Source: Acanthopleura granulata | Lineage: Eukaryota; Mollusca; Polyplacophora; Chitonida; Chitonidae | DNA length: 64,000 bases | NCBI GenBank assembly: GCA_016165875.1 | Contig: JABBOT010000013.1 | Location: 15,427,543 to 15,491,542, forward strand | Direction: 5' to 3' | Part shown: positions 46,855-59,726 of the stretch, in pieces | How the letters are laid out: each line of letters opens with the position of its first letter | Position numbering within the stretch: the stretch's first letter is position 1 | Translations under genes and position numbers: made by a program | Notes under the pieces: generated by a model | Database searches by the model: none | The model's input: the letters and a program-made list of their open reading frames with translations, nothing else | Told to the model about the DNA's origin: nothing

Positions 46855-47885
46855 CCTACGTTTGACATCCAGTACTGTTGTCTTTGTGGAACATTCTGTA
46901 TTGTTGCCTGTGTTTGACATCCTATATTGTTGCCTGTATGGGACATCCGATATTGTTGCCTGTATGGGACATCCAATATTGTTGCCAGTGTGGGACATCC
47001 GATATTGTTGCCTTGATGGGACATCCAATATTGTTGCCTGTGGGGGACATCCAATATTGTTGCCTGTGTGGGAGATACGATATTGTTGCCTGTGTAGGAC
47101 ATCCTATATGGTATAGCTTCTGCATCAGATGGCGCATGGAGAAATGAAATATCTACTTTAGATTGAAAAGTCCAATGATAATTTGTTCTTTGAATGGGAC
47201 ATCCCATATGGTTGCCTGTATGGGACATCCAATATTGTTGCCTGTGTGGGATATCCTATGTGGTTGCCTGTATGGGACATCCAATATTGTTGGCTGTGTG
47301 AGATATCCTCTATGGTTGCCTGTGTGGGACGTCCTATATGGTTCGCTGTGTGGGACATCCCATATTGTTGCCTGTGTGAGACATCCTATATGGTTGGCAG
47401 AGTGGGACATCCAGTGTTGTTGCCTGTGTGGGATATCCAATATTGTTGCCTGTGTGAGACATCCTGTATGGTTTGTTGTATGGGACATCCTATATGGTAG
47501 GCTGTGTGGGACATCCAATATTGTTGCCTGTGTGAGACATCCTGTATGGTTTGTTGTATGGGACATCCTATATGGTAGGCTGTGTGGGACATCCAATATG
47601 GTTGCCTGTGTGGGACATCCAATATTGTTGCCTGTGTGAGACATCCTGTATGGTTACCTTTCTGGGACATCCAGTATGGTTGCCTGTGTGAGACATATCC
47701 AGTATTGCTGCCTGTGTCTAACATCGGATATGTTTACCTGTGTGGGACATATCCAATATGGTAGCCTATGTGGGACATATGCAATATGGTTGCCTATGTG
47801 GGACATACTGAGTATGGTGGCCTGTGTGGGACATATCCAGTATGGTAGCCTATGTGGGACATTCAATATGGTAGCCAGTGTGCAT
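46855..47885. repeat. 26-bp minisatellite interrupted by an 80-bp patch
   Basis: About 35 copies of GTTGCCTGTGTGGGACATCC plus AATATT. As 26 is not a multiple of three, open frames run through in several frames and on both strands as by-products. The array is broken at 47114-47193 by a segment identical to 45400-45479. Confidence 0.95.
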
Positions 47886-48039
47886 TGCTTGGGTCCATGA
47901 GGTGCAGGCTCAAACGTGGTCTTCCTACTGGGATTTTGTAGATTTTTCCACTTTCATTGTTTATGGGGCTTTTGTGAAAATAAGCAAACAGCACCGTTGT
48001 TTGTATGATATAGTGTTTGTTAAAGAATTGTTGTTTTTA

Positions 48040-48200
48040 CTTTAGTATGTGTACGTGTGTATCCCATGTGGAAAATTTTGTCAGGAGCTTGCCAAAAGCT
48101 GGTGGTTTAACTCTGATTTTCCTCCACTGTTAAAACTTACAAGTCAAAAATTTGAGAGCCTGAGTATGGAGTTCAGCAATAGACAAATAAATAAGCAAAG
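48040..48200 (+). mobile_element. SINE family B, decayed
   Basis: AGCTTGCCAAAAGCTGGTGG, GATTTTCCTCCACTG, TGAGTATGGAGTTCAGCAAT and a CAAATAAATAAGC tail. Confidence 0.5.
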
Positions 48201-48409
48201 TGTGTATTTGTTTTGGGTCTGATTTTTGTACACAGCCTTTCTTTCATAGTGCATTGGAATAATAACGGGTTGTGAAGCATTAAACAGCTACATGCAACTT
48301 TTTACACTTGGGAAAAAAAAGACAAAAAATGCATAAATATTTTTAGAAGAAAACAATTAAGTTGATAAAGTTGATCTGTGTCACTGATAGCAGCAGAACA
48401 TTATCCTGA

Positions 48410-49125
48410 GTTCATGCTACAGAATGGCTGTCGTGATCTAATCAGAACAGACCAGCTGACAATTGCCCGCTCGTAAAAATTTGTCAAAAAAGCTCTCCAC
48501 AGATAACTATCCTTTAGAGATGTTTTTCAGTGAAAGATTTGATTTACACGTCTCTGGACGCATTGTCATTTGCCAAAGTCATTATATCAGCCAAAACCCT
48601 TTGAATTACGTGTTTTACAGAGAAAACTTTTTAGAGCCTGCCAATTTCATCACCGCTGATCTAATGTGGACAGATTTATTACATTTCTGCTTGCACATGT
48701 AATTGTCTGTTTTCACCTAACTCTGATTGTTTCTTTTTTGTTGTTCGTGCTGAAAAACGGACTCGTCACTTTTGATGTTTCGACTCTTTTATCTGGCACT
48801 TTTGCGCCGTGTTAATTCTAGGGGGAGTTCTTTCAGTCTAGGCTGTAAGTACCAGGAATGTGAATTATGTGTCATGCTAAACCTAAAGCTGCCCAAGAAA
48901 AAATCCCCGCCAGATCCCCATCATACACATCATTTTATTAAGCCGATTAAGACAGAGTTCAGCCCGCTTGGGGCTCTTTAAGGTCAGGTGTACCTTCAGA
49001 CATTTTCTGGTTCTTGTTTTCCAGGTCCATTACTCAGATCAGGGTTCCTCATATATCTCGGTCAGTCCAAGTGTTCTTGTTGGAGATGAAATTTAATTCT
49101 CTCTATTAAATAAGGAATTGTCCTG
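48410..49125. other. Repeat-free island; possible terminal exon at 49026
   Basis: Unique, mixed-composition sequence, a candidate regulatory element. At 49026 a good acceptor (GGTTCTTGTTTTCCAG) opens a 23-codon frame (VHYSDQGSSYISVSPSVLVG and on) ending in TAA. A last exon is possible but no partner exon is known. Confidence 0.2.
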
Positions 49126-49129
49126 TTTT

Positions 49130-50780
49130 AATTTTGTTGCTATTTTTTTTGGTTTACCATTTATTGTGTATAAGGTATCTTTTAAAATCAGGGATGAGGG
49201 TAAATGATCAAAAGCATTTCAGGGAAGATTTTTTGTTAAATGCTGGTTTTAGTTTACTCGAAGTGGCATTGAATTACCAGTATCTTCAAATTTACTTGCA
49301 CTTTCTGTATACATTTTGACCATCATTTTCCACCCGTCAGATTTTGTTTTCCATAAATCTCGGAATCTTGAGATTCCAGCAAATTCACGGCACACATTTG
49401 TGAAAAGGTAGAAGTAGCCTAGTGATTCGAAATATTCAAACAGTATGTATGCTGTCGTATATTTGAAAATTTTTATTCATTGATTCATTGGTAAAATGTT
49501 GTTTACAGAAAGTTGATAAACTGAGTCCACAAACAATTGATCTTCAATGAGACTTTCTCAATCACTCGTTCACTGACTCAGTCATTCAAAGTTGCAGTTG
49601 CCATTTTTTATTGACCATTTGACCAGCCATGAACAGTCGTGATGCAAATAGGTCACTCTGATTGAATGAATGATTATGTCTTTCCATCACCCCTTTATAT
49701 AGGTGCCAAAGTCATTTTAATGTTTAATTCATACTTTACGTGTACATGTTACATGTATATTGTACGTTCAATCTTTCTGGATTTTTCACGACGTCCCATT
49801 ACTGTTGCTGAGAATAAGTAGAAAAGTTTCTCACCAGATTGGGTGATAGGACCTATTGGACGCGTGGGAAATGTGGACAGGATTTTAAATTCTCCAGGCG
49901 AACATAAAACATGGTGCACCATGGATATGAAAATAATATTTTCATGACGAAAATTTTATGCCAAAGTCCGCAGTTCATTTAGATGCATGGGGACAGTTCG
50001 TTGTCACGGTGATGGAGAGGATGAGATAAACAGGCAAATAAATAAATAAATAAATAAATGTGTAATTTTAGTGATTAAAGGTACTGATGGAAAAGTAAAG
50101 TCACCTTGTTCTGAGTGGAGTAATGATCAATTCAACACAGGGAAAGTCAGTTTTTGATTCCATAAGCGCAATATGTTGAAGTAATATAATAATAAGAAGA
50201 AATTATGCGGTGTGTTGTCTGTCCGTCTGTTATTCCATCTGTCTATAGAGGCAACATGCTGGCAATAGGATCGAAAAGTATAGCTAGGATAATCCCTGTG
50301 TTAAAAACTTCATGTGAACTCCATAACCAGATAGCTAAAATAAGCCTCTTTTTCGTGGAGGTGAGTTATTGAGGAGAAATGTTAACAACACTAATAAACA
50401 TCAATAAAGAAATAAATGTAAATAATGATAATGAAAAAATAACTAATTATGTAATAAAAAATGGTACCGTATCAGTATACAGTGAGGGCAAGCAGATTAT
50501 AATGATGTCACAGTCAAATTGACAACAAAAATTCCCAGAACAACTTTCTTTGCAAGCATGTTTGAAGGAGTCAGTAGTCATTTAGATAGAGAAACCTGAG
50601 ATTTGGTACATTTCATGGTATTTGATATAGGTCAGTTGAGGTTGTTCTAGATTCAGACTCAGACTGAGGTTTTTTGTTAAATTTCTGGTTTCTTTTGCTG
50701 CCAACTGAACTGTTACGTTACATGATGTGTTCACAACAGAAGCCAAACTGCCTTATAGTCAGGAACTTCAAATTATAGGC
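49130..50780. other. No recognised feature apart from an (AAAT)n run
   Basis: AT-rich. (AAAT)n at about 50033-50060. No supported exon. Confidence 0.4.
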
Positions 50781-50782
50781 AG

Positions 50783-50950
50783 TTGCCCTCTGTGGTCGTA
50801 CATCGGAAGGTCCGCCAGCAACCTGAGGATGGTCATGGACTTGCCCTGTGCCTTACCCTGTTTTGTCCGACCATAATGCTGGCCGTAGTCGTTTAAGTGA
50901 AATGGTATTGAGTACGGTGTAAAAGACCAGTCAAATAAGTAAATAAATAT
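50783..50950 (+). mobile_element. SINE family A, 5'-truncated
   Basis: TGGTCGTACATCGGAAGGTC to AAATAAGTAAATAAATA, moderately diverged. Confidence 0.85.
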
Positions 50951-51824
50951 ATTCAGTTGAGATTGAAAAAGTTTCCTATTTAAGCTGGGGCCATTTCAGC
51001 TTGAATTAACTTTCCACTTTCCATTACATGCAGTCAACTTTAAAACATTTGAAAGTGGAACTAAATTAATATCAGAGGCTTGGGATCTCCAAAATGGAAG
51101 GCCGAGAAATTGTGTGCGTGACTGTGTAATGATATGTGTGTCAGGTTCTTTTCTAACAGTTGAGGCGCCAAGTTGAGGAGTGTCACACTCATGTCTTATT
51201 GACCTCTGTAAAATGGGTTCAGACACTTGTATAAAATTATGATTTTGGTAGCAGTCAAAGTTTGTGTACACCTTAAACAAATACTGGTATGTCAAAAAAG
51301 GCAGATTTATGACACTTTATATTAAAACAAATGCCAGTATGTTAAAAAGGCAGATGTATCACACTTTTATAGTCTAAGTAAGTTTTAACAACTATGCAAT
51401 GAAAGTTTAAAGTTTGGCCCAAAAAATGTTACATGGATGTGGAATCAAGCTCTGATTGGTTGAATGTAATCGTTAATATACAAATCAACTGAGTCAAATG
51501 TGAACCTTCAAGTTAATATTAAACACCAGTATAACCTGCAAAAGATTGAAGACAAACCACAAAATTAAAGGTAAGTTTATGTTGTCAAACACACCATGAT
51601 CCAAGAAGGTAAATGCATGTACCTGTATATTTTTTGCATTTGTATTTCACACAGTATTGGAAAATAATTGAGTTAGAGCATTAGACTCAACCAACGCCGA
51701 GACTGTTTTGATTTCAACTTGATGCTGCTTTGCTTATTGGTCACATGAAGGCGTGTACCAGGTTAAGATGGTTTCTTTTTTATTTTAATACCAAGCAGGT
51801 ACATGCGTACTATGAAACATTCAT

Positions 51825-51925
51825 CTCCCTGGTTTCCTCTACCTATATTATACTATGGCCTTTGTATACATGTAAGTGAAAAATTCTTGAGTATGTCATT
51901 AAACAACAATCAGATGAACAATAAT
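51825..51925 (+). mobile_element. SINE family B, 3' end
   Basis: GGTTTCCTCTACC, GTAAGTGAAAAATTCTTGAG and ATTAAACAACAATCAGATGA. Confidence 0.6.
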
Positions 51926-51949
51926 TCAATATAATATTCATCTCTGTAC

Positions 51950-52700
51950 CCTTAAAAACAAGAACAGTGAAGGACTTATTGATTTCCACTGGGTCTTGTT
52001 GGTGTATACGAACACGCTTTCAGTGAATCCAATGTGTCACGTGGCTAGTAAACTGTTACCAGACTACAAGATGAGATACAGCGACTTGTCCGAAGTCTAT
52101 GTATGTAAGTCAGGCCACCGAGGAGAGTTTTACAGCCTGGGTGGTCAACTTTTCCCCCCTCCCCTATAGCTTCAGACTACTGTCTAGACGGAATTAACAG
52201 ATCGCATTAACGGATCCAATTACCTTTAATTTTTTCCTGTTGGTAATCGTGGCGAGAACTAAGCCCTGAAGGTGTTTGTTAGTCCCGCGGCTACTAGTAA
52301 AACCATCAGCCACCGAGTCGGCTTGATCAAATGCCGCATGCAATACGCTCGTTCCTCAGATAAAAATGTCAAATTGGAGAATTTACTTTCATTAGGTGGA
52401 CAAAACCTCCAGATGATTTCTCCGTATGAAATAAAAGGAAAAGGGATTGTCTGCAGACGCAGAGCGCCCGGACAGTGCTTTGCTGGAGTGCTAAATAATC
52501 CCGTTTGCACGCGCAATCAAAACCAATGGAATGATTTTGGTTTGTACTGTCACATACTAAGCACATCAGAATGGAATGATTTGTTGGGGGAAACGCTTCC
52601 TTTCTCCACCATCGTTCTCTGTAAACTCGTGATTCCACATTCATCCTCTTTTGCAGGTCAGCAGTACATAGCAACCTGAGGCTGCCGCACAAAATAATAG
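51950..52700. other. Repeat-free island; weak exon candidate at 52024-52100
   Basis: The acceptor CGCTTTCAG at 52023 and donor GTATGT at 52101 enclose an open frame (NPMCHVASKLLPDYKMRY and SDLSEVY). Overlapping frames at 52272-52692 on both strands are not supported. The zone looks like unique, possibly conserved sequence. Confidence 0.2.
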
Positions 52701-53317
52701 CTCAACTCTAGTGGTCAATAATAAATGTGAATAGTTAGAGACTATCAATATTGATTATCACGGCATGACTATCACGACACCAGAATTCTCCTCAGTCATA
52801 CGACCCGCAGAAATTCCATCAAAATGAATGGCTTCCGCCGTTGTTGTTCTTGGACATGGAATTCAAAAATTTAACTGACCTCAGACGAAGTGGAACATAT
52901 TTGCGACTACAAAAAATGGCTGATGACATGATATGATCAAAAGACTTTGATATCTGGTTTCTCTGCTGGATATTAGAATCAGCGATTTTAAAATATTTTT
53001 TTGGAATGTGAACATCTGTCACTCAGACTGGTGAAGGCTACTGATGTAGAGTCAGCATCAGATCAGAAAACTGAGAAGAGGTGGAAAAATTCAAACATTG
53101 CTGATGCAATTTAGTTAAAAAATACCATGATATGTACCCCAGCTTATGTGACAGGTGAGGTAAATTTCTGTTAAGATTTCATTAAGTCTGATTCATGAAA
53201 CTGATGCAGAATTAATTGAAAATTAGCACACACATACCTCATGACTTGCATGTTCCTTTTATTTTGGCATAATTGGTGGGGGGAGCTGTTTTGTTTTGCA
53301 CAAAAAAACAACCTGGG

Positions 53318-53425
53318 CGTCGAAGCCGATACTTGTAAAGCAGCCGTCAACCAAAATGGGCGTTCCGCGTCAACAGTTGCAAGACCAGTTTGCAAAAAAC
53401 GACAAATAACACAAACCACCAAAGA
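53318..53425 (+). repeat. Repeat family F, copy 2
   Basis: Ordered word matches with 12486-12590 (GCGTCGAA, CAAAATGGGCGTTCC, GCAAGACCAGTTTGC, ACGACAAATA), with about 13 extra bases after the first block. Confidence 0.6.
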
Positions 53426-53779
53426 TTCATGCAAAGAGGCAAAATCCGAACATTCAAAAAAAGGTAAAAGAATTAGTGAACTTCATTGAGCTCTGAGCAT
53501 TGGTTGTGATGGGTTCTCTACACATCTCTCAATCTACCCTGATTATATGACCAGGCCTTTTAAGATTTAAAAATATTCCTAAAAGACATCTCGATTCATG
53601 CAGTAAAAGCCAAGTATGACCTTTCATATTGTGACAGCTTTTCTAGATATTAGTTCCTTTTTGATCGTTGTTAAATGTTAACGACCAGCATATAATGTCT
53701 GTATTTTGGTTTCTTTCCACTATACTATTTCGAATATACTTGATTACGACATAAATCAAACATAAAACACAAATCAAAC

Positions 53780-53872
53780 GCCCGGTTTCTTCCCACCATA
53801 ATGCTGGTCGCCGTCGTAGAAGTGAAATATTCTTGAGTACGGCATAAAACACCAATCATATGAATAAATATA
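53780..53872 (+). mobile_element. SINE family A, 3' end
   Basis: GCCCGGTTTCTTCCCACCAT to AACACCAATCATATGAATAA; good match, head lost. Confidence 0.85.
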
Positions 53873-53879
53873 TAAAGAA

Positions 53880-54650
53880 ATCAAACAGATCAAGTTAATA
53901 CACTATTTCAACACTGTTAGACTGTAAAACCGCGAATGAGCTGTGATGGCCTAGGGAAGGTCCGCTGTGTGTTGACGGAGTCTCACAATCCTCTATAAAT
54001 AAGGTTAGCAATCGATCCAGAAGTCTGAAGGGAAATGACAACTCAAGGATTTCATCTGTATGTCCAGAGCATATACTGTTTATTCTTTGTTGAAAACATC
54101 AGCCTTCGTATGACTAAATATATGCTAGTATTTTTTATGTTTTTTTTTTTTTTGTTTATATAACAATAAACTAGCAACCAGTTTTGGAATTTTTAGAGTA
54201 AAGTTAACTCATCTGTACTAGAAATTCATATGTACACAGCTCTCTTACACTGTACCAAATAGCTGTTTCGAAACACGCCATAGATTTAAATGAAAAATCA
54301 AGGTGTCTCAGTTCCCAACTTTATCCTGTTTGCCCTATGTATTCCAAGAGTTAATTTTGTCAGAGTAGGGTGTCTCAAAGACACTGAGATGCTCCCTGGC
54401 TGAACCTATAACAAAATTTCAGCGGCTCATAATTGTATTAGATCAGTGAATGATGTAGCCTTAATTCCACTACTGAACACAAGGCTGATAAATCATAGTA
54501 CTAACACGTTGAAGGATGAAAATACAGTTAAATAAATATTTGAAAAGCATATGTGTAATATTAACTCTGAGCTACATTTTGGACCATGACAAAAATTAAA
54601 CACTTCAGCTGATTCTGAGAGTCCTGTTGATTGTAGAAATGTATTTTCAG
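53880..54650. other. No recognised feature
   Basis: AT-rich sequence with a T-run near 54138. Confidence 0.4.
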
Positions 54651-54651
54651 G

Positions 54652-54724
54652 TTTATTACAAGGTAGGATAATATGCTATTACAAGGTAGGGTAATATGCT
54701 ATTACAAGGTAGGATAATATGCTA
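54652..54724. repeat. 23-bp repeat, three copies
   Basis: ATTACAAGGTAGGATAATAT plus GCT; one base differs in the middle copy. Confidence 0.95.
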
Positions 54725-54729
54725 GGTAT

Positions 54730-55790
54730 GTTTTATGATCTTGATTTCCCTCCAAAATGTATTGGCTCAAGCTCACTTTTTTTTTTAGCAATTAACATAG
54801 TGTATGGTTGCATATTTATTTTTCAAAACATCTTGCTGCGTACACATGTAAGGTACTAGTAAAAATTGATGAATATGTATGAATCTGTTGTCCTTGATAC
54901 TGGCACCGGAATTCCTCAACATTATTGCATGTGAAAGAATGACATTCAGTGCCATTTATCAAACTCTTTACTTTGATTTTAGAGATAAAACTACATTGGC
55001 TGCTTCTGCAAATTTCACAGCTTCACATATAGTATTCTGTTTATATGTGTATATAAATAATGCCTACAGAATATGCTATAGTAAATATCTTGGCAATCTG
55101 CGAAAATTTTGAAGAAGTATTGTGTTTTGTATTTCACATGTAACTTTTTGCTTAAATCTTCGAATGTCTTTTGACCGCTTAGCTGGCTAGATACTGTGTC
55201 TCAGCTGTCCAGTTAGTGGACAATCTGTCCTGCCTCTTCCAGACAGCGGTCAGATAGATGTTTTGTTTTTGGCCTCTTGACCGTTGTGTCCTATGTCTCT
55301 GTTAGCTGGCTGAAAGCCGATCCTTGACAGGCTGAAATTTACCTCCCCCTCCAATACTATGCTGAGCCTTGGTCAATTTTCCCATTGGGCCCGTCACTCG
55401 TTTCCGGATGGTCAAAATGGTCAGAAAATATGAAGCGAAAGTCGTCTGAGGAAGGACAGTCTAAATCCTTCTAGATAAACTGGTTGAATTCTGTATGAAT
55501 ATACCTGGTTTTGAAGTCTAGTATGAAGTTATAGTGGAAGCAGCAATAGAGCTGTATCTCTTGTGCAGAAGTGATAGGATTCAGTCTATCTCAAAATATG
55601 GGATATGCTAAGTGGATTCATTTTTCAAAATTTGATCTGAGAATTAATAAGCTGTAGCTTATTCAGTAAAGAGATTGGAACTTCATATGAAAATAATACC
55701 AGCAAATGGTATCCTCTCTGTCGAACCTGTTAAGGCTAGTGGACGGTAAATCATGTTTTACGTACATTACAGTATACATCCTTCATCATC
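54730..55790. other. No recognised feature
   Basis: Unique sequence. The 77-codon plus frame at 54879 is unsupported. Confidence 0.4.
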
Positions 55791-55794
55791 CTTT

Positions 55795-56060
55795 GTCACC
55801 CTTGAACATCCTCCACCACTTCCTCACCCCTCCACCACTTCATTGCCCCTCCCCGTCCTCCACCATTTCATTGCCCCTCCCCATACTCCTCCACCATTTC
55901 ATTGCCCCTCCCCATCCTCCTCCACCATTTCATTGCCCCTCACCATCCTCCACCATTTCATTGCCCCTCCCCGTCCTCCACCATTTCATTGCCCCTCCCC
56001 ATCCTCCACCATTTCATTGCCCCTGCCCATTCTCGACCAACTTCTTCACCCCTCCCTATC
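55795..56060. repeat. C-rich minisatellite, unit 28 to 31 bp
   Basis: About nine copies of CACCATTTCATTGCCCCTCC plus CCATCCTC, with length variants. Frames of 84-148 codons on the plus strand come from it. Confidence 0.95.
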
Positions 56061-56439
56061 ACAGAACAGATACCACACCTATACTTAGTCATAAGGAAGT
56101 ACATCATTCTCATTCAATTTATCCTGTTTTTAAGGTCATTGGGATCTTTTAAATGAGCTTTATGAGAGGCTTATAAACATGAATTCTCTTGAAATGTGTG
56201 ACCACAGTTTACTAAATTCACATGAAGTGTACATCTATGCGTGCATATAAACCTGATTAAATTTCTAAAACTAAATCTTGACATTTGTATTAAAATAACA
56301 TCTAGCTATTTAATACATGGCCTTAAGGCCAAGCAGATTTGAGTGAATTGCATGTTTTTTTATTTCAAATAATGTAAAATGTCTGATGTTTGACACTGGT
56401 ACTCTGTGTATTTTGTCTGGTGCAACATTTGTTGCATTG

Positions 56440-56785
56440 TAACATGCAGCTCATTAAACACTCTCCAAACAAACTGTCATTTGTCGAGTCCCAAAGACAA
56501 TAATGAAAAATGGTCAGCAATCGGCAAAATGGCCTGGGTGGTTTGCCTTACACAGCCGTGGATTGCCAAAAGGAGGTCTATTGGATGAAAATGCAAGCCG
56601 AATCAGTGAGCTCTGTAAATTTGTCAGGATAGCGACGGATCAGTTTTCAATTTGACAGGCGCTGTAGCACGTCAAGTAAATGGACAACCCTGTCATTTGC
56701 GTCTGACGGGTTTTGCGCTCCACTTAAAACAGCGCTTTGCATTTATTTACAAGACATAAGCAGCGAAATGGATACTGTATTGACG
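56440..56785. other. Repeat-free island, candidate regulatory element
   Basis: Unique sequence with TTGACAGGCGCTGT (around 56653) and its opposite-strand counterpart CCTGTCATTTGCG (around 56689), both carrying the TGACAG core of MEIS/TALE-type factors. Confidence 0.25.
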
Positions 56786-57097
56786 TTGAATTGGATTGGA
56801 TTTCAATTCGTGGGAAGGCTATGAAATATTTACAGTTCATGTACCTGCCCACGACTGTGCAGCAAAGAGGCTCATTTTACAGAAAGTGAAAAATTACTCT
56901 TAATTTTGAGTAATCATTCATGAGTGCGGATCACCGAGGTGCTCCGCATATGTATACTGAGTCAAGAATCATGATAATTTACAACAGAGATGAAAACAGA
57001 TTCAAAGATTTTAAAGTGAGAGAAGTTACGTTGACTTGATTAGAAAGAGGATTAAAACCTGTATTCTTAAAATATATAGTGTAAATAACTTTTTTTT

Positions 57098-57452
57098 AGA
57101 TTTTCCTCTCTTAACATTTAATGCTGGCAGATGTTTAGATTTTCCCCTCTTAACATTTAAAGCTGGCAGATGTTTAGCTATTTCCCTCTTAACATTTAAT
57201 GCTGGCAGATGTTTAGCTTTTCCCCTCGTAACATTTAATGCTGGCAGATGTTTAGCTTTTCCCCTCTTAACATTTAATGCTGGCAGATGTTTAGATTTTT
57301 CTTTCTTAACAGATAATGCTGGCAGATGTTTAGATTTTTCTTTCTTAACAGATAATGCTGGCAGATGTTTAGCTTTTCCCCTCTTAACATTTAATGCTGG
57401 CAGATGTTTAGATTTTTCTTTCTTAACAGATAATGCTGGCAGATGTTTAGAA
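57098..57452. repeat. 39-bp minisatellite with two unit types
   Basis: Nine copies of CTTAACATTTAATGCTGGCA with GATGTTTAG. Type A codes FPLLTFNAGRCLD and type B FSFLTDNAGRCLD on the plus strand, in order A A A A A B B A B. Frames of 161 (plus) and 153 (minus) codons run through. No gene evidence beyond that. Confidence 0.95.
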
Positions 57453-57534
57453 TGTAAGGTGGGCTTTATATGGGTCTTCAGGACCATGTTGATATATAAT
57501 GTACATGGATGTTGTCAATGAGATACATTTTCAG

Positions 57535-57755
57535 ATGTAGGCTTTAATGATCTTTCCTTTCATGTTTACCTTATTTTTATGTTTGATTCTCCGTTGGAAA
57601 ATTCTCAGAAATGTAGTCTTTAATGGTCTTTCCTTTCATGTTTACCTCATTTTTATGTTTGATTCTCCATTGGAAAATTCTCAAAACTGTAGTTTTTAAT
57701 GGTCTTTCCTTTCATGTTTGATTCTCCTTTGGAAAATTCTCAAAAATGTAGCACA
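57535..57755. repeat. 79-bp tandem repeat, two full and one shortened copy
   Basis: Unit with TTTAATGGTCTTTCCTTTCA and TTGATTCTCCATTGGAAAAT. The third copy lacks the TTACCTCATTTTTATG segment. Confidence 0.9.
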
Positions 57756-57759
57756 ACAA

Positions 57760-58990
57760 GCATGCGCCATGATTAAAAATGTGACCAAAGCGAAACTTAT
57801 TTATTTTTGTTGAAGCTACATCATGAACATTTCAAAATCACAGGATCTTGATTTGTTGTGTCACAAAAAAGGTGCTCTTCATAGTTTTTTTTAATATTGA
57901 TTGACAAAAATCTCTTATAAGAATAGTTCCATCATCCCTGGGTTTGGGAAATACAGGTATCTTAATCATACTTATACTTGAACCAGCGTGGGTTCTGTGT
58001 GAATAATAATAATAAGAAACTCAAGGCATCACCACATCATGTTTTACAGGCCCACTGGCGTTCGAAAGTTCACTGGCTCTACAAAGCATTACATGGTGAT
58101 ACTTTGAGTTCGGCTGTTCCAAACAAAAACCCAAACTCCACCAGAATGTTACTAGCTCTGATTTATATTTCTTTTGCTGCAGTTCAGTTTCTTTGGTGAT
58201 ATCTTTAACCTGGGTGTGAATCGTGTGTTTTTATATGAATGATTTTCTTAGATTTGGGTGTTTCGCTTGTGGACCTCAATTTTCTTTTTCAAGTTATCGC
58301 TTGTCAAGATACATACACATAAATGTTAGACTGGACGTTTGATTGGCTTAGGTTTTGATAAACTACTTGTAGATTTTGTTGATGAATGACTTAGCTTATT
58401 AGACTTAACTTATTAGTGTATTAGCATGATATACAATTTTGATACTGATTTATTTCCTGCGCCTAGAACATTCCTTTGCATCTATCCGTCATCAGTGAAA
58501 ATTGTAAACTTATTCGTCTGGCATGAATCAGTCCTAATTTTTTTCTAAATTATATACCTTCTGTGTTGATTTGTTGAAAATGTTTTGGAATTCGGTCTTG
58601 CAGTCCCTCACCAGGAATGTCCAGTATGATGGACAGCTAGCAAAGGAATGTTTTGCCACCCAAATATCTCAATATGTACATATCTGGCAGATAAACACAA
58701 GCACCATACATTTGAATTTCTGAAGGTTCAGTCCCTTCATTTTTGGAGATGAAAAGGGTTTTGATTCTGAGATAGCTACAAGGAATTACAGCGTCTGTAA
58801 AACTTCTAGTTAATTACCACTTGAAGTTCTCTTCTTTTCATGTGAGCCAATTTTTCGCCAATACAAAACAAGACTGTCTGGGTTTTTAGGGGCCACGACA
58901 GTCGAGCTTTTCATAGAGCATCAGATCATATCATCTGGATAAATTACTAGTGTTTGTTTAATTTTCTGTGAAAAGACTAGAAAAACTCAA
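57760..58990. other. No recognised feature
   Basis: AT-rich unique sequence. Confidence 0.4.
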
Positions 58991-59480
58991 GACAGGTGTT
59001 GATGCAAGGGGTAGTTATGCAACTGGACAATGTACTGGTCAAGGGGATAAAAAGCTGTGGTCAGCACTGGATGGGACCGACGGACGAGCTATTCACCCTG
59101 AACAGTAAGAGGAGCCAGGGTTGTGTTTTGTGACTGGCCGAGGGGTCAGACGGGTCAATTGTTAATGTTTAGGAGCTAAAAGAGCTTGATCCGTTTTGGT
59201 GTCAGAAGTGGGATGAAGCAGGTCTGTGGCAGCTGTTATGTCAACAACAACACAATGTAGCCTTTAACCCACTGAGGGATGATCCCTAGCTAGGGTTGCT
59301 AGACCTTGAATGGGTTGTCTGCAAGGGTCATGGCGCCACAAAGGGTGTGGGGCAATGGACGTGGGTCTGGCGTGCGGTCCCCTTTAACAATAAAGTGCTC
59401 TGATAGCAGCTCATCACCTGACCCAGAAAATTGAATTACAGGCTTAGCCAGTCAGGTGTGATAATAGACCTTGGACAGGT
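58990..59480. other. Repeat-free island, candidate regulatory element
   Basis: G/C-richer unique sequence without repeats or exon signals. Confidence 0.2.
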
Positions 59481-59726
59481 GAAAAAAAAAGACATTAAGT
59501 ACCCCCACCCACTGTTGTAATGACTTGTACCCCAGTCCCCTGGTGTAGTTTGGTAACTCAGACCCAATAATCCAACTGTGCTGACTTAATTTCTAACTGA
59601 CCTGTTTTGTCGTAAAGAAGTCATTGTGGCCTTCGCTGTTGAGTTATGAGATGTTTTGGTTGTCATGAAAACTTGTGTGTTACAAATCGATCGCAGGTAA
59701 ATAAAAAGCTGTAAAATACTAGAGTA

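Noticed and set aside
46689..47866. Minus- and plus-strand frames of 100-179 codons (ATILDVPHRQ and HPILLPVWDI types)
   Set aside because: By-products of the 26-bp array and the inserted 80-bp patch.
55706..56152. 148-codon proline/histidine-rich frame
   Set aside because: Explained by the C-rich 28-31-bp array.
57026..57521. 161- and 153-codon frames on opposite strands
   Set aside because: Explained by the 39-bp array; no splice, start or domain evidence outside the repeat.
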